Below, in pieces: positions 36,525 through 46,769 of a DNA stretch of 64,000 bases; the stretch's first letter is position 1; the number at the start of each line of letters is the position of its first letter. Source of the DNA: Shouchella tritolerans (lineage in GTDB: Bacteria; Bacillota; Bacilli; Bacillales; Bacillaceae_D); assembly GCF_025770735.1 (NCBI RefSeq), contig NZ_JAODPB010000009.1:62001-126000 (forward strand), written 5' to 3'. Below the pieces are notes generated by a model, which saw only the letters and a program-made list of their open reading frames with translations, was not told the origin of the DNA and made no database searches. The translations under genes were made by a program, and so were the position numbers.

Positions 36525-36552
36525 AGTATAACACATTTTATTTAATAGTCCA
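36525..36552 (-). promoter_or_regulatory. pckA promoter with CcpN-like operator
   Basis: Minus strand: TGGACT (36547-36552), 16-bp spacer, TATACT (36525-36530). The sequence TGTGTTATACT across the -10 (36525-36535) fits the CcpN consensus TRTGHYATAYW at all 11 positions. CcpN represses pckA and gapB in B. subtilis under glycolytic conditions. Confidence 0.6.
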
Positions 36553-36740
36553 TACTAAAGTGAGTAAATATGTCATTCTTTTTTAGATTAGGCGACAAAG
36601 CAGGCAGGCTGGTGAAAAGCTTTTAGAAATGCCTTTTCTTCTATGGTGGAATATGTTAAACTTAGTCGCGAAACGAACGAAGCGCCAGCATCCTATAACA
36701 AAGGGAACGCTGGGTGTTATCGAGATGCAGTTAACATAAC

Positions 36741-36900
36741 GCTTTTATCCAGAGATGGCGGAGGGACAGGCCCGAAGAAGCCCAGCAACCAACACGTAAC
36801 GTGAAAAGGTGCTAACCTGCAGAACGCATGGCGTTCTGGAAGATAAGAGGCGAAAGGTAAATGGACAGCCCTTTTCCTCATGGAAAAGGGCTTTTGTTGT
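36741..36900 (+). ncRNA. SAM-I (S-box) riboswitch of metK
   Basis: Conserved S-box blocks in order: TTATCCAGAG...GGCGGAGGGA near 36745-36765, CAGGCCCGAAGAAGCCCAGC (36767-36786) and AACC, then the variable stem GAACGCATGGCGTTC and the 3' strand GATAAGAGGCGAAAG. The terminator arm AGCCCTTTTCC/GGAAAAGGGCT with T tail ends it at about 36900. High SAM should stop transcription before metK. Confidence 0.95.
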
Positions 36901-37024
36901 GCCCAAGGCTTTTGCGCCAACTAACCGCCTTTGCAAGACAGAAACAAAAGAGGCGAATAACCCTCTGTATTGTTCGTTCTATTTGGGCTAAGCAACTGGC
37001 CATATTAAAAGGAGGAGCTGCACA

Positions 37025-38242
37025 ATGTCTGTAAAAAGAGGTAGACATTTATTTACATCTGAGTCTGTTACGGAAGGGCATCCCGATAAAATTTGTGATC
37101 AAATTTCCGACGCTATATTAGATGAAATCTTAAAGAAAGACCCGAATGCACGAGTCGCTTGCGAAACGTCTGTCACCACTGGTTTGGTGCTAGTAGCGGG
37201 TGAAATTACGACAAATACGTATGTGGACATACCGAGTGTCGTTCGCCAAACGATCAAGGGAATTGGCTACACACGCGCCAAGTATGGTTTTGATGCAGAA
37301 ACATGCGCAGTATTGACATCAATTGATGAACAATCTGCGGATATTGCCCAAGGCGTGGACAAAGCCCTAGAAGCTCGGGAAGGACAAATGACCGATGCAG
37401 AAATAGAAGCCATCGGCGCCGGTGACCAAGGGCTGATGTTTGGATTTGCAACAAATGAAACGGAAGAACTGATGCCCCTTCCCATCTCACTTAGCCATAA
37501 ACTCTCCCGTCGCTTAACGGAAGTCCGTAAAAATGGGACACTCGGATATTTGCGCCCTGATGGGAAAACGCAAGTGACGATTGAATATGATGAAAACGAT
37601 ACGCCGATTCGTGTCGATACAATTGTTCTTTCAACACAGCATGCTCCTGAAGTGACGCTAGAGCAAATTCAAGCAGACTTAAAAGAGCATGTGATCGAAG
37701 CTGTCGTGCCAAGCGCATTAATCGATGAAGAAACAAAATACTTTATTAACCCAACTGGCCGTTTTGTCATTGGCGGCCCTCAGGGAGACGCTGGCTTAAC
37801 GGGGCGCAAAATTATTGTTGATACGTATGGCGGGTATGCTCGCCATGGCGGCGGCGCTTTTTCTGGCAAGGATGCAACGAAAGTGGACCGTTCGGGCGCT
37901 TATGCCGCACGTTATGTGGCCAAAAATATTGTAGCAGCAGGCCTTGCTGATAAATGCGAAGTACAGCTCGCTTATGCAATTGGCGTTGCCCAGCCTGTTT
38001 CTATTGCTGTCAATACGTTTGGAACTGGTAAAGCAGCGGAAGAGATCCTCGTCGAGGTGATTCGCAAACATTTTGATCTTCGCCCAGCTGGCATTATTCG
38101 CATGCTCGATTTGCGCCGCCCGATTTATAAGCAAACGGCTGCTTACGGCCATTTTGGTCGCACTGATGTTCCACTTCCATGGGAAGCCACAGATAAGGCA
38201 GCAGCTTTAAAAGAAGATGCTTTAAAATTAGAAGCAAACTAA
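37025..38242 (+). CDS. metK: S-adenosylmethionine synthetase
   Basis: Makes SAM from methionine and ATP. The 405-residue protein has the MAT signatures: [23 protein letters not shown] (hexapeptide loop), and [10 protein letters not shown] weak AGGAGG site (AAAGGAGG about 8 nt upstream) sets the start. Downstream of an S-box, so made when SAM is low. Works with luxS (2 kb) in methyl-group recycling. Confidence 0.97.
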   Translation: MSVKRGRHLFTSESVTEGHPDKICDQISDAILDEILKKDPNARVACETSVTTGLVLVAGEITTNTYVDIPSVVRQTIKGIGYTRAKYGFDAETCAVLTSIDEQSADIAQGVDKALEAREGQMTDAEIEAIGAGDQGLMFGFATNETEELMPLPISLSHKLSRRLTEVRKNGTLGYLRPDGKTQVTIEYDENDTPIRVDTIVLSTQHAPEVTLEQIQADLKEHVIEAVVPSALIDEETKYFINPTGRFVIGGPQGDAGLTGRKIIVDTYGGYARHGGGAFSGKDATKVDRSGAYAARYVAKNIVAAGLADKCEVQLAYAIGVAQPVSIAVNTFGTGKAAEEILVEVIRKHFDLRPAGIIRMLDLRRPIYKQTAAYGHFGRTDVPLPWEATDKAAALKEDALKLEAN

Positions 38243-38255
38243 GAAAAACAGTATA

Positions 38256-38292
38256 AAAGCCTGTCGGCGAAACGAGCCGACAGGCTTTTTAG
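38256..38292 (+). terminator. Terminator after metK
   Basis: Perfect 13-bp stem AAAGCCTGTCGGC/GCCGACAGGCTTT, 7-nt loop, T run. Confidence 0.9.
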
Positions 38293-38339
38293 CATTTGTG
38301 TGTGATGGCGATTGCTTTGTGCCTCCATGAGCATAGGGA

Positions 38340-38879
38340 TTATTGGTCGCTGTTTTTTGTCGCTGTCTGTTGCTGCAACAATTTGTAGTCTTGGCCTTTT
38401 TCTACGTATTCGCGGCGAATTCGTGCCATTTCTTTTTTGTCTGTTTCATTTAAAGGACGGACGACTTTCGCAGGCCGTCCAAAAGCAAGCGTTCCAGGCG
38501 GAATCGACTTACCAGGAGGGACAAGACTGCCGGCGCCAATAAATGCGCCCTCGCCAATTTCGGCGCCGTCTAGAATCGTGGAACCCATGCCAATCAGTGC
38601 TTGTTTACGGATGATTGCACTATGGAGCATTGCTTGATGACCTATTGTGACATCATCTTCAATAATAAGAGGCGAATTGGGGCTTTGGTGGAGCATTGAT
38701 TGATCTTGAATGTTGACACGTTTTCCAATGATTGTCGGGGCCACGTCACCGCGAATGACTGTATGGAACCATACGCTTGATTGAGCACCAATCGTAACAT
38801 CGCCTGTGACGATCGCTCCCTCAGCTAAGTATACAGAGGGGTCAATAGTTGGAACAACGCCCTTGTATGGTAGGATCAT
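38340..38879 (-). CDS. ytoA: Gamma-carbonic anhydrase family protein (YtoA)
   Basis: Left-handed beta-helix protein, 179 residues, built of hexapeptide repeats (for example EGAIVTGDVTIG, IIEDDVTIGHQAMLHSAII). His residues of the metal site are seen in VWFHTVIRGD, QDQSMLHQS and TIGHQAMLH. Enzymatic activity in this subfamily is unproven. Neighbours metK and ytpA keep the B. subtilis order. Confidence 0.9.
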   Translation of the reverse strand: MILPYKGVVPTIDPSVYLAEGAIVTGDVTIGAQSSVWFHTVIRGDVAPTIIGKRVNIQDQSMLHQSPNSPLIIEDDVTIGHQAMLHSAIIRKQALIGMGSTILDGAEIGEGAFIGAGSLVPPGKSIPPGTLAFGRPAKVVRPLNETDKKEMARIRREYVEKGQDYKLLQQQTATKNSDQ

Positions 38880-38972
38880 GTTGTCACATCCTTTTCGTTT
38901 AATGAAAAAACAGCTATACTAAGTGTAACGCATAATGTAGCGAAGCAACAGCTTGTATAAGGAGGAGTGGCT

Positions 38973-39755
38973 GTGCGCTATTTTGACGTTCCAGACGCCA
39001 GAGGCGTTGCTGTTATTGTTCATGGAGCCGGGGAACATAGCGGTCGGTACCGTTGGCTTGTTGAAAAATGGAATCATCATGGGTTTGATTGCCTGCTAGG
39101 GGATTTGCCAGGACAAGGGGAGTCGCGAGGAAAGCGTGGGCATATCGACTCATTTCAAAAATACATAAAAACGGTTGACGTCTGGCTTAAGCATGCAAGG
39201 GCAAAGCAATTGCCGATTGTACTTGTTGGTCACAGCATGGGCGGCCTCATTTCTATTCGTACATTAATGGAAAAAGATCATTCGTTTGTAGAAGCGCTCG
39301 TGCTTTCTTCGCCTTGTTTGGATCTCGCTATGGACATTCCTGCGCCGAAAAAGGCGGCAGCAAAAATGCTCAATCATGTAGCACCTGCGTTTAGCATGAA
39401 CGCTGGTTTGTCTCCAGAACAAACGACGAGGAGCGAACAAGTCCGTGAAGAATATGCACGGGATCCGTTGCGTGTAACGAAAGTGTCAGCTCGTTGGTAC
39501 CACGAATTGGAAAAAGCGATGCGCCTTACGAGGCGTTACCCGGAGAAAATGCCGAATATCCCAGTGTTATTGCTTGCTGCAGGAGAAGACTATGTGATTG
39601 ATAAACAAGCAGGCATGGCTTGGTTTAATGATTTGCAGATCAACCATAAAATGTACAAAGAATGGGATGGCCTTTACCATGAGCTCTTTAACGAACCTGA
39701 AAAAGAAGAAGTGTTTCGCTTTACGATTGGCTTTGTAAATATGCTGTTTCCGTAA
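38973..39755 (+). CDS. ytpA: Alpha/beta hydrolase, lysophospholipase type (YtpA)
   Basis: A 260-residue serine hydrolase of the monoacylglycerol-lipase type. HGAGEHSGRY (oxyanion region), GDLPGQGESRG, nucleophile Ser in GHSMGG, Asp in AAGEDYVID and His in GLYHELFNEP. B. subtilis YtpA makes the phospholipid antibiotic bacilysocin. GTG at 38973 is 7 nt from GGAGG; the GTG at 38967 overlaps it. Divergent from ytoA. Confidence 0.9.
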   Translation: MRYFDVPDARGVAVIVHGAGEHSGRYRWLVEKWNHHGFDCLLGDLPGQGESRGKRGHIDSFQKYIKTVDVWLKHARAKQLPIVLVGHSMGGLISIRTLMEKDHSFVEALVLSSPCLDLAMDIPAPKKAAAKMLNHVAPAFSMNAGLSPEQTTRSEQVREEYARDPLRVTKVSARWYHELEKAMRLTRRYPEKMPNIPVLLLAAGEDYVIDKQAGMAWFNDLQINHKMYKEWDGLYHELFNEPEKEEVFRFTIGFVNMLFP

Positions 39756-39772
39756 CATGCAATCATCCAGAC

Positions 39773-39812
39773 AAAAAGATGACCTTAGGTGGCAACCAAG
39801 GTCATCTTTTTG
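39773..39812. terminator. Bidirectional terminator between ytpA and ytiB
   Basis: Perfect 14-bp stem AAAAAGATGACCTT/AAGGTCATCTTTTT with 11-nt loop, T runs on both strands, convergent genes. Confidence 0.9.
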
Positions 39813-39839
39813 CTGTCTAATTACATCGTTTGCATTTTG

Positions 39840-40433
39840 TTATACGTCTTGCGGCTGCTTGGCGTTTGCCCCTTTTTGCAAATCACGTTGCAGCAAATCG
39901 AGCTTTCCTGTTTCTGGATCGATGACAAGGCCGTGAACGCGCACATCCTTTGGCAAAAGCGGGTGGTTAACAACCATATCGACACTGTGGTTGACGCTTT
40001 CGGTCACATTTTCAAAACCAGTTAAAAACTTGTTAACGTCTACGCCAGCGTATTGGAGCGCATTGATTTCATCCATATCAATGCCCCGTTCCTCTGCCTT
40101 TTGGAGAACAGAATTTGCGGAAAGACCCGTCATTCCACAGCCATAGTGGCCAATAACAAACACTTCTTCGGCACCTAATTCATAAATGGCAACAAGAATG
40201 CTCCGCATGATGCTGCCGAATGGATGGGAGATGACAGCACCGGCATTGCGAATAATTTTAGCGTCGCCATTTTTTAAATTCATCGCATTGTGGAGCAGTT
40301 CAACGAGCCGCGTGTCCATGCATGTTAAAATAACGATTTTCTTTTGCGGGAATTTGTCTGCTTTAAAGCGCTCATATTCTTTATTGGCTACAAATGCTTC
40401 ATTAAAAGCTAAAATTGATTCAAGTTTGCTCAT
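39840..40433 (-). CDS. ytiB: Beta-carbonic anhydrase (YtiB)
   Basis: Interconverts CO2 and bicarbonate. 197 residues; zinc ligands in TCMDTRL (Cys and Asp) and VIGHYGCGM (His and Cys). Matches YtiB. ATG 40433 has AAGGAG about 10 nt upstream; an upstream GTG at 40442 is too close. With ytoA, the second carbonic anhydrase-like gene in the stretch, plausible in a high-pH or bicarbonate-rich setting. Confidence 0.93.
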   Translation of the reverse strand: MSKLESILAFNEAFVANKEYERFKADKFPQKKIVILTCMDTRLVELLHNAMNLKNGDAKIIRNAGAVISHPFGSIMRSILVAIYELGAEEVFVIGHYGCGMTGLSANSVLQKAEERGIDMDEINALQYAGVDVNKFLTGFENVTESVNHSVDMVVNHPLLPKDVRVHGLVIDPETGKLDLLQRDLQKGANAKQPQDV

Positions 40434-40457
40434 TGGGATCACTTCTCCTTCTTTCTA

Positions 40458-41075
40458 TTATTTGCAAAATCCAGTGTTTCCTCTCGCTTGGACGCTTAAG
40501 GAATCAGTCCGTTTTTCAATCGCTACCACAAAAGGAGGATCGTTCTTTTGATTAATAAATTGGTAAGTCGCTACATGTGCGATTTCTTGAGGGAGCGATT
40601 CGACATAAGCCAATAAGTCGTTTTTTTCCTTTTTGCCTTGTGGGTGTCCATGGTAGACGACGAGAACAATCAGGCCACCTTGCTTTAAACGGTTAAACAG
40701 TTGCTCAATCGCTGCAATCGTCGTTTTCCCTGTTGTTGTAACAGCTTTGTCTCCGCCAGGCAAATAGCCTAAATTAAAGATGGCAGCGGCGATGTTTGAG
40801 TTTACAAACAACGGCAAAGTCGCCAACTTTTCATGGCCGATTTGGAATAGGGATACTTGCTTGTCCAAACCTGCCTTTTGAAGGCGTGCCTCTGTAGAGG
40901 TTAGCGCGGATGCTTGGATGTCGCAGCCGATAACAACCCCCGTTTCACCAACAAGTTTAGCCAAAAACAAGGTATCGTGTCCATTTCCAGTTGTGGCATC
41001 AACGACGGTATCCCCTGGCTGTACGACGCTGGAAAGCAACGAATGGGCAAATGGCAGGACGCCAAGTAGATTCAA
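40458..41075 (-). CDS. mnmM: tRNA wobble-uridine methyltransferase (MnmM/YtqB)
   Basis: SAM-dependent class I methyltransferase, 205 residues. SAM-binding VVDATTGNGHDT, FNLGYLPGGDK (conserved NLGYLPGG), and VVYHGHPQGKKEK are family hallmarks; B. subtilis YtqB was identified as the mnm5 tRNA methyltransferase MnmM. TTG at 41075 aligns with the family N-terminus and lies just after a G-rich ribosome site. The TTG overlaps the TGA of an upstream 56-codon ORF (TTGA). MnmL (ytqA) is not seen here. Confidence 0.9.
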   Translation of the reverse strand: MNLLGVLPFAHSLLSSVVQPGDTVVDATTGNGHDTLFLAKLVGETGVVIGCDIQASALTSTEARLQKAGLDKQVSLFQIGHEKLATLPLFVNSNIAAAIFNLGYLPGGDKAVTTTGKTTIAAIEQLFNRLKQGGLIVLVVYHGHPQGKKEKNDLLAYVESLPQEIAHVATYQFINQKNDPPFVVAIEKRTDSLSVQARGNTGFCK

Positions 41076-41242
41076 GGCCCCTCCCCCCAAAGGGTGGAAC
41101 ATGTTCCAGACAGTTTAATCAACGCAAGTGCGTCAGGCAAATGGCGAAAGCGGTTGATTGGGCCAGCTAGGGGAGCTGTGGGGAACGGGAACACGGCAAC
41201 AGGATTATAAGCGATGTCGGTGCCGCAGTGGTTTTTCATCAT
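41072..41242 (-). CDS. Small ORF coupled to mnmM
   Basis: A 56-residue frame, MMKNHCGTDIAYNP to STLWGEGP, Pro/Ala-rich, with no recognised domain. GGGGAG stands 8 nt before the first ATG, and its TGA overlaps the mnmM TTG start, so the arrangement suggests a coupled gene or a leader. It might instead be the eroded tail of another gene. No homologue is known to me. Confidence 0.5.
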   Translation of the reverse strand: MMKNHCGTDIAYNPVAVFPFPTAPLAGPINRFRHLPDALALIKLSGTCSTLWGEGP

Positions 41243-41436
41243 TTAGACGACTCCCCTTTCATCTGGTAGCTATCGCCGTTTTACAAGACAGAGGCAATGT
41301 GCTTCTCTCTCTTTTGGCGAATTTTTGTTCTTAGTTTACCATAATTGCAGCGAATATGCTTGTTGCTTATTTGCTGAATTTCTCCTACACTATCATAGGC
41401 ACAATGTAAGAAAGGAAAAAAGAGGAGGCGCGTGTT

Positions 41437-42633
41437 TTGCCGAAATCAATATGGATTTTAATGGTGGCGACAGCCATTAACATTACCGGCGCTTCGTTTT
41501 TATGGCCACTCAATGCAATCATTATGACGCAACTGCTTGGGCAAAGTTTAACGGCTTCGGGAGCTGTGCTTATGCTAAATGCAGGGGCAGGCGTACTTGG
41601 CAGCTTGATCGGTGGCAGATTGTTTGATCGGATTGGTGCCTATCGCACGATTTCGCTTGGGTGTGTTCTTTCTGCGGCCTCTGCTGTTTTACTCGCTTTC
41701 TATTATGGAGAGTATGGATGGTACGCTGTTTTTCTAACGGGGATGGGGTTTGGTTCTGGAATGATGGCCCCTTCCATGTATGCACTCGCTGGAAGCTTGT
41801 GGCCAGAAGGTGGGAGAAAGTCAGCAAATGCGATTTATGTAGCGCAAAATGTGGGTGTATCGCTAGGGACGGCATTAATTGGCGTTGTTACGCTGGTGCG
41901 TTTGACAGACGTTTTTGTCGCCAATGCAGCCATGCATGTGTTGCTACTCGTCTACATTGCCGTGTTTTTTCGGAATTGGACAGGAAGCAAAGGAAGAACC
42001 GCTGGAGCAGGAATTCAACATGCCAACAAAGCGTCTAAGTACCGTTTGCAAGCGCTATGGATTGTTTCAGCAGCTTTTTTCATTTCTTGGCTTGGCTATA
42101 CGCAGTGGCAGGCCAATGTTTCCGTCTACATTCAGTCACTCGGCATTCCATTGCACGCTTACAGTATATTATGGACGATGAACGGATTGTTAATTGTCTT
42201 TGCACAGCCCCTGATCCATTGGGTGATCCAAAAGGGGAAGCTAACGCTTAAAGGGCAAATGGGGCTTGGGTTGTTCATTTTCGCTTTGTCCTATCTTGTA
42301 TTAACACAAGCCCAAGCGTTCAGTGGCTTTTTTGTCGCTATGCTGATTTTGACAATCGGCGAAATGTTTGTCTGGCCTGCAGTCCCAACAATCGCCAATG
42401 CCCTTGCTCCATCTGGACGGGAAGGAGCGTACCAAGGCATTGTCAATAGCGTAGCCACTGGCGGCCGCATGATTGGCCCGTTGCTCGGCGGTATAGTAGT
42501 AGATGGGTTTTCAATCCAAGTGCTGTTTGTCCTCATCAGTATTTTACTCCTATTGGCGATTCCACTAGCCCGTATTTATGACCGGCCGCTATTAAAAGAG
42601 CATCAGAATGATAACCTGAACAACGTTCAATAG
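41437..42633 (+). CDS. yttB: MFS transporter (YttB-like)
   Basis: Twelve-helix transporter of 398 residues. Loop motif GGRLFDRIGAYR (about residues 58-69), GMMAPSMYALAGSLWP and late APSGREGAYQG are seen. Same length and neighbourhood as B. subtilis YttB. Substrate unknown. TTG start; AGGAGG is 8 nt upstream. Ends in a charged tail. Confidence 0.88.
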   Translation: MPKSIWILMVATAINITGASFLWPLNAIIMTQLLGQSLTASGAVLMLNAGAGVLGSLIGGRLFDRIGAYRTISLGCVLSAASAVLLAFYYGEYGWYAVFLTGMGFGSGMMAPSMYALAGSLWPEGGRKSANAIYVAQNVGVSLGTALIGVVTLVRLTDVFVANAAMHVLLLVYIAVFFRNWTGSKGRTAGAGIQHANKASKYRLQALWIVSAAFFISWLGYTQWQANVSVYIQSLGIPLHAYSILWTMNGLLIVFAQPLIHWVIQKGKLTLKGQMGLGLFIFALSYLVLTQAQAFSGFFVAMLILTIGEMFVWPAVPTIANALAPSGREGAYQGIVNSVATGGRMIGPLLGGIVVDGFSIQVLFVLISILLLLAIPLARIYDRPLLKEHQNDNLNNVQ

Positions 42634-42645
42634 AGCGTTGTTCAG
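42616..42645 (+). terminator. Inverted repeat at the end of yttB
   Basis: Perfect 10-bp arms CTGAACAACG (42616-42625)/CGTTGTTCAG (42636-42645) with a 10-nt loop spanning the stop codon. No T run follows; the right arm is also part of the duplicated 36-bp unit. Confidence 0.45.
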
Positions 42646-42712
42646 ACTGTAGACAAGCGTTTTCTATAGAGCGTTGTTCAGACTGTAGACAAGCGTTTTC
42701 TATCAGTCTGAG
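42631..42712. repeat. Tandem 36-bp duplication ending in the intergenic repeat
   Basis: Two exact copies of a 36-bp unit at 42631-42666 and 42667-42702 (unit begins TAGAGCGTTGTTCAGACTG and ends AGCGTTTTCTA). The second copy runs on into TCAGTCTGAG, completing a hairpin with 8-bp arms TCAGACTG/CAGTCTGA and an 18-nt loop. Same ends as the element at 18904-19070. Confidence 0.85.
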
Positions 42713-42751
42713 TGCGGTTATCGACTTTGTTGGTGGGTACTTGAAAATTTA

Positions 42752-43815
<1,064 letters not shown>

Positions 43816-43845
43816 ATCGAATCGCTAAAATAGGTATATGTTTGC

Positions 43846-43874
43846 TTGACTTTGGAAAAGACTTTTCATACAAT
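43846..43874 (+). promoter_or_regulatory. Sigma-A promoter of the leuS T-box transcript
   Basis: TTGACT (43846-43851), 17-bp spacer, TACAAT (43869-43874); transcription would start near 43881, the T-box 5' end. Confidence 0.75.
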
Positions 43875-43880
43875 GAGCAT

Positions 43881-44133
43881 ATCGTAAACTAGGGAAATAC
43901 AAGGATAAAGGAGTAGTAGCATCACTTTGGAAAGCAAGAGAGCTGGCGGACGGTGCAAGCCAGCCTGAGAAGAGATGTGAACTCGCCTTTTAGTTGTAAG
44001 AGCGAACCGCATTGCCAGTAGCTCTTAACGGGACACACCGTTATGTGTAAGTGAACAGGCGATGCCTGTTAATGTGGGTGGCACCGCGGGAATGTATGCA
44101 AACTCTCGTCCCTTTTGGGAGAGAGTTTTTTTG
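43881..44133 (+). ncRNA. Leucine-specific T-box riboswitch
   Basis: T-box leader: the conserved GGTGGCACCGCGG element at about 44078-44090 and Stem I with an AGAG bulge (AAGAGATGTGAACTC). The specifier is CTC (43982-43984), a Leu codon. The terminator AACTCTC (44101-44107)/GAGAGTT (44121-44127) with T run ends it. Uncharged tRNA-Leu should allow leuS transcription. Confidence 0.93.
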
Positions 44134-44160
44134 TTGGAAGCAGCAGAAGGAGGAAAAGGA

Positions 44161-46575
44161 ATGTCGTTTTCACATCAGGAAATTGAAAAAAAGTGGCAAG
44201 CATTTTGGGAAGAAAACAAAACCTTTAAAACAGATGAACAAGCAGATGGGCCGCATTTTTATGCATTAGATATGTTTCCCTATCCATCGGGGGCTGGTCT
44301 TCATGTCGGCCATCCAGAAGGATACACGGCAACCGATATTTTGGCGCGGATGAAGCGGATGCAAGGCTACAACGTGCTTCACCCTATGGGTTGGGATGCT
44401 TTTGGCTTGCCAGCTGAGCAGTACGCTCTAGATACAGGCAAACATCCGGCTACGTTTACAAAACAAAACATTGACACATTTAAACGGCAAATTAAAGAAC
44501 TTGGTTTTTCTTATGATTGGGACCGTGAAATTAGCACAACCGACCCTCAATATTACAAATGGACACAATGGATTTTTCTAAAACTATATGAAAAAGGGCT
44601 TGCTTATATAGACGAAGTAGCCGTGAACTGGTGCCCTGCGCTTGGAACGGTGCTAGCCAATGAGGAAATTGTCGACGGTGTCAGCGAACGAGGAGGCCAT
44701 CCAGTTGAACGGCGCCCAATGAAGCAATGGGTGTTGCGCATTACGGCTTATGCTGAGCGCTTGCTCGAAGACCTTGAAGAGCTCGAATGGCCGGAAAGCC
44801 TAAAAGATATGCAGCGCAACTGGATCGGCAAATCGGAAGGCGCTGAAGTGACATTTAAGATCAATGAACACTCCGTTAACGTGTTTACGACGCGGCCAGA
44901 CACGTTGTTTGGCGCTACTTATATGGTGCTTGCCCCTGAGCATAAGCTCGTGTCAGAGATCACTACTGATGAGCAACGGGAAGCGGTAGAAGCATACCAA
45001 AAGCAAGTCTCACTCAAAAGTGACATTGAACGGACAGATTTGGCAAAAGAAAAAACAGGCGCGTTTACTGGCGCTTATGCCATCAATCCTGTAAATGGTG
45101 AAAAGATACCAGTTTGGATAGCTGATTATGTATTAATCAGTTATGGTACTGGAGCTGTCATGGCTGTCCCCGCTCATGATGAGCGCGATTTCGAATTTGC
45201 CAATGCATTTGGCTTGCCAATAAAAGAAGTAGTCGCAGGCGGCGATGTCTCAAAAGCTGCTTACACAGGCGACGGAGAACATGTCAATTCTGATTTTCTC
45301 AATGGGTTGAACAAGCAAGAAGCGGTTGAGAAAATGATTGTTTGGCTAGAGGAAAATGGCGCTGGGCAAAGAAAGGTCACATACCGTTTGCGTGATTGGC
45401 TCTTTAGCCGCCAGCGTTATTGGGGCGAACCGATTCCAATCATCCACTGGGAAGATGGCTCTATGTCAGCTTTGGATGAGAGCGAATTGCCGCTGATGTT
45501 GCCTGATTTAGAGGAAATCAAACCTTCTGGTACAGGCGAATCGCCGCTTGCCAATGCGAAAGATTGGCTGGAAGTTGTTGATCCTAAAACAGGTATGCGC
45601 GGTCGCCGTGAAACGAACACGATGCCCCAATGGGCAGGTAGCTGCTGGTATTATTTGCGCTATATTGACCCGACGAACGACGAAGCATTGGCTGATCCTG
45701 AAAAACTAAAAAATTGGCTGCCTGTCGATACGTATATTGGCGGTGCAGAACATGCAGTCTTGCATTTGCTATATGCTCGTTTTTGGCATAAGTTTTTGTA
45801 TGATATTGGCGTTGTGCCGACAAAAGAACCATTCCAAAAAGTGTTTAACCAAGGCATGATCCTTGGCGAAAATAACGAAAAGATGAGCAAGTCAAAAGGC
45901 AATGTTGTCAACCCTGACGAGATTATTGCCAGCCACGGGGCTGACACGCTCCGCCTGTATGAAATGTTTATGGGCCCTCTAGATGCATCTGTAGCTTGGT
46001 CAACAAACGGCCTTGATGGCTCGCGCCGTTTTCTTGAACGGGTTTGGCGCTTAATTGTGAACGAAGAAACAGGCAAGCTGAACAGCAACGTCAAAGATGT
46101 AGAAGGCAATGAAGCGTTTGTGCGCACTTACCACCAAACGGTGAAAAAAGTTACCGAAGACTTTGCCGAGCTGCGCTTTAATACAGGCATTTCCCAATTA
46201 ATGGTGTTTGTAAACGAGGGAAATAAGCAAAAGGTATTGCCAAAAGCGCTAATAGAGGGCTTTGTAAAGCTTTTGTCGCCAGTTGCTCCTCATATTGCCG
46301 AAGAGCTTTGGGAGAAGCTTGGCCATACAGATACGATTACGTATGAAGCTTGGCCGACATATGATGAGTCGTTGCTCGTTGAAAACGAAGTCGAAGTCGT
46401 CGTGCAAATGAATGGCAAAGTTAAAACAAAGCTCGTCGTAAACAAAGGAGCCTCAAAAGAAGAAATGGAAGCAGCAGCACTCGCTGATGAAAAAGTGCAA
46501 GCAGCTATTGGCGAGAAAACGATTCGCAAAGTCATTGCTGTTCCTGGAAAGCTTGTCAACATTGTTGTTGCCTAA
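44161..46575 (+). CDS. leuS: Leucyl-tRNA synthetase
   Basis: Class Ia synthetase of 804 residues. HIGH-type motif HVGHPEGYT (near residue 48), CP1 editing domain with [11 protein letters not shown], and [16 protein letters not shown] lies 8 nt before ATG 44161; the open frame back to 44062 lies in the T-box and is excluded. Strong terminator follows. Confidence 0.98.
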   Translation: MSFSHQEIEKKWQAFWEENKTFKTDEQADGPHFYALDMFPYPSGAGLHVGHPEGYTATDILARMKRMQGYNVLHPMGWDAFGLPAEQYALDTGKHPATFTKQNIDTFKRQIKELGFSYDWDREISTTDPQYYKWTQWIFLKLYEKGLAYIDEVAVNWCPALGTVLANEEIVDGVSERGGHPVERRPMKQWVLRITAYAERLLEDLEELEWPESLKDMQRNWIGKSEGAEVTFKINEHSVNVFTTRPDTLFGATYMVLAPEHKLVSEITTDEQREAVEAYQKQVSLKSDIERTDLAKEKTGAFTGAYAINPVNGEKIPVWIADYVLISYGTGAVMAVPAHDERDFEFANAFGLPIKEVVAGGDVSKAAYTGDGEHVNSDFLNGLNKQEAVEKMIVWLEENGAGQRKVTYRLRDWLFSRQRYWGEPIPIIHWEDGSMSALDESELPLMLPDLEEIKPSGTGESPLANAKDWLEVVDPKTGMRGRRETNTMPQWAGSCWYYLRYIDPTNDEALADPEKLKNWLPVDTYIGGAEHAVLHLLYARFWHKFLYDIGVVPTKEPFQKVFNQGMILGENNEKMSKSKGNVVNPDEIIASHGADTLRLYEMFMGPLDASVAWSTNGLDGSRRFLERVWRLIVNEETGKLNSNVKDVEGNEAFVRTYHQTVKKVTEDFAELRFNTGISQLMVFVNEGNKQKVLPKALIEGFVKLLSPVAPHIAEELWEKLGHTDTITYEAWPTYDESLLVENEVEVVVQMNGKVKTKLVVNKGASKEEMEAAALADEKVQAAIGEKTIRKVIAVPGKLVNIVVA

Positions 46576-46609
46576 TCATAGGCAATAAACGTCGATCATG
46601 CTATTCGTC

Positions 46610-46646
46610 CCCTATCCTCTTAGTAAGAAGAGGATAGGGTTTTTTT
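46610..46646 (+). terminator. Terminator after leuS
   Basis: Perfect 12-bp stem CCCTATCCTCTT/AAGAGGATAGGG, 6-nt loop, seven T. Confidence 0.92.
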
Positions 46647-46769
46647 GCGGAAAACAGGCGAAATCCGAACATTAGAGCGTATGAACGGATAAATGTAAAG
46701 AATTCGTGTTGACGAATATTGTCGAAAGGTGTAAGATGACGAGTGTAAAACAAGGGAGGATGACAATCT

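Noticed and set aside
42631-42702. CRISPR-like array or VNTR coding region
   Set aside because: Only two contiguous 36-bp units without spacers, in an intergenic gap.
44062-44160. N-terminal extension of leuS
   Set aside because: This stretch is the T-box antiterminator/terminator; AGGAGG sits before ATG 44161.
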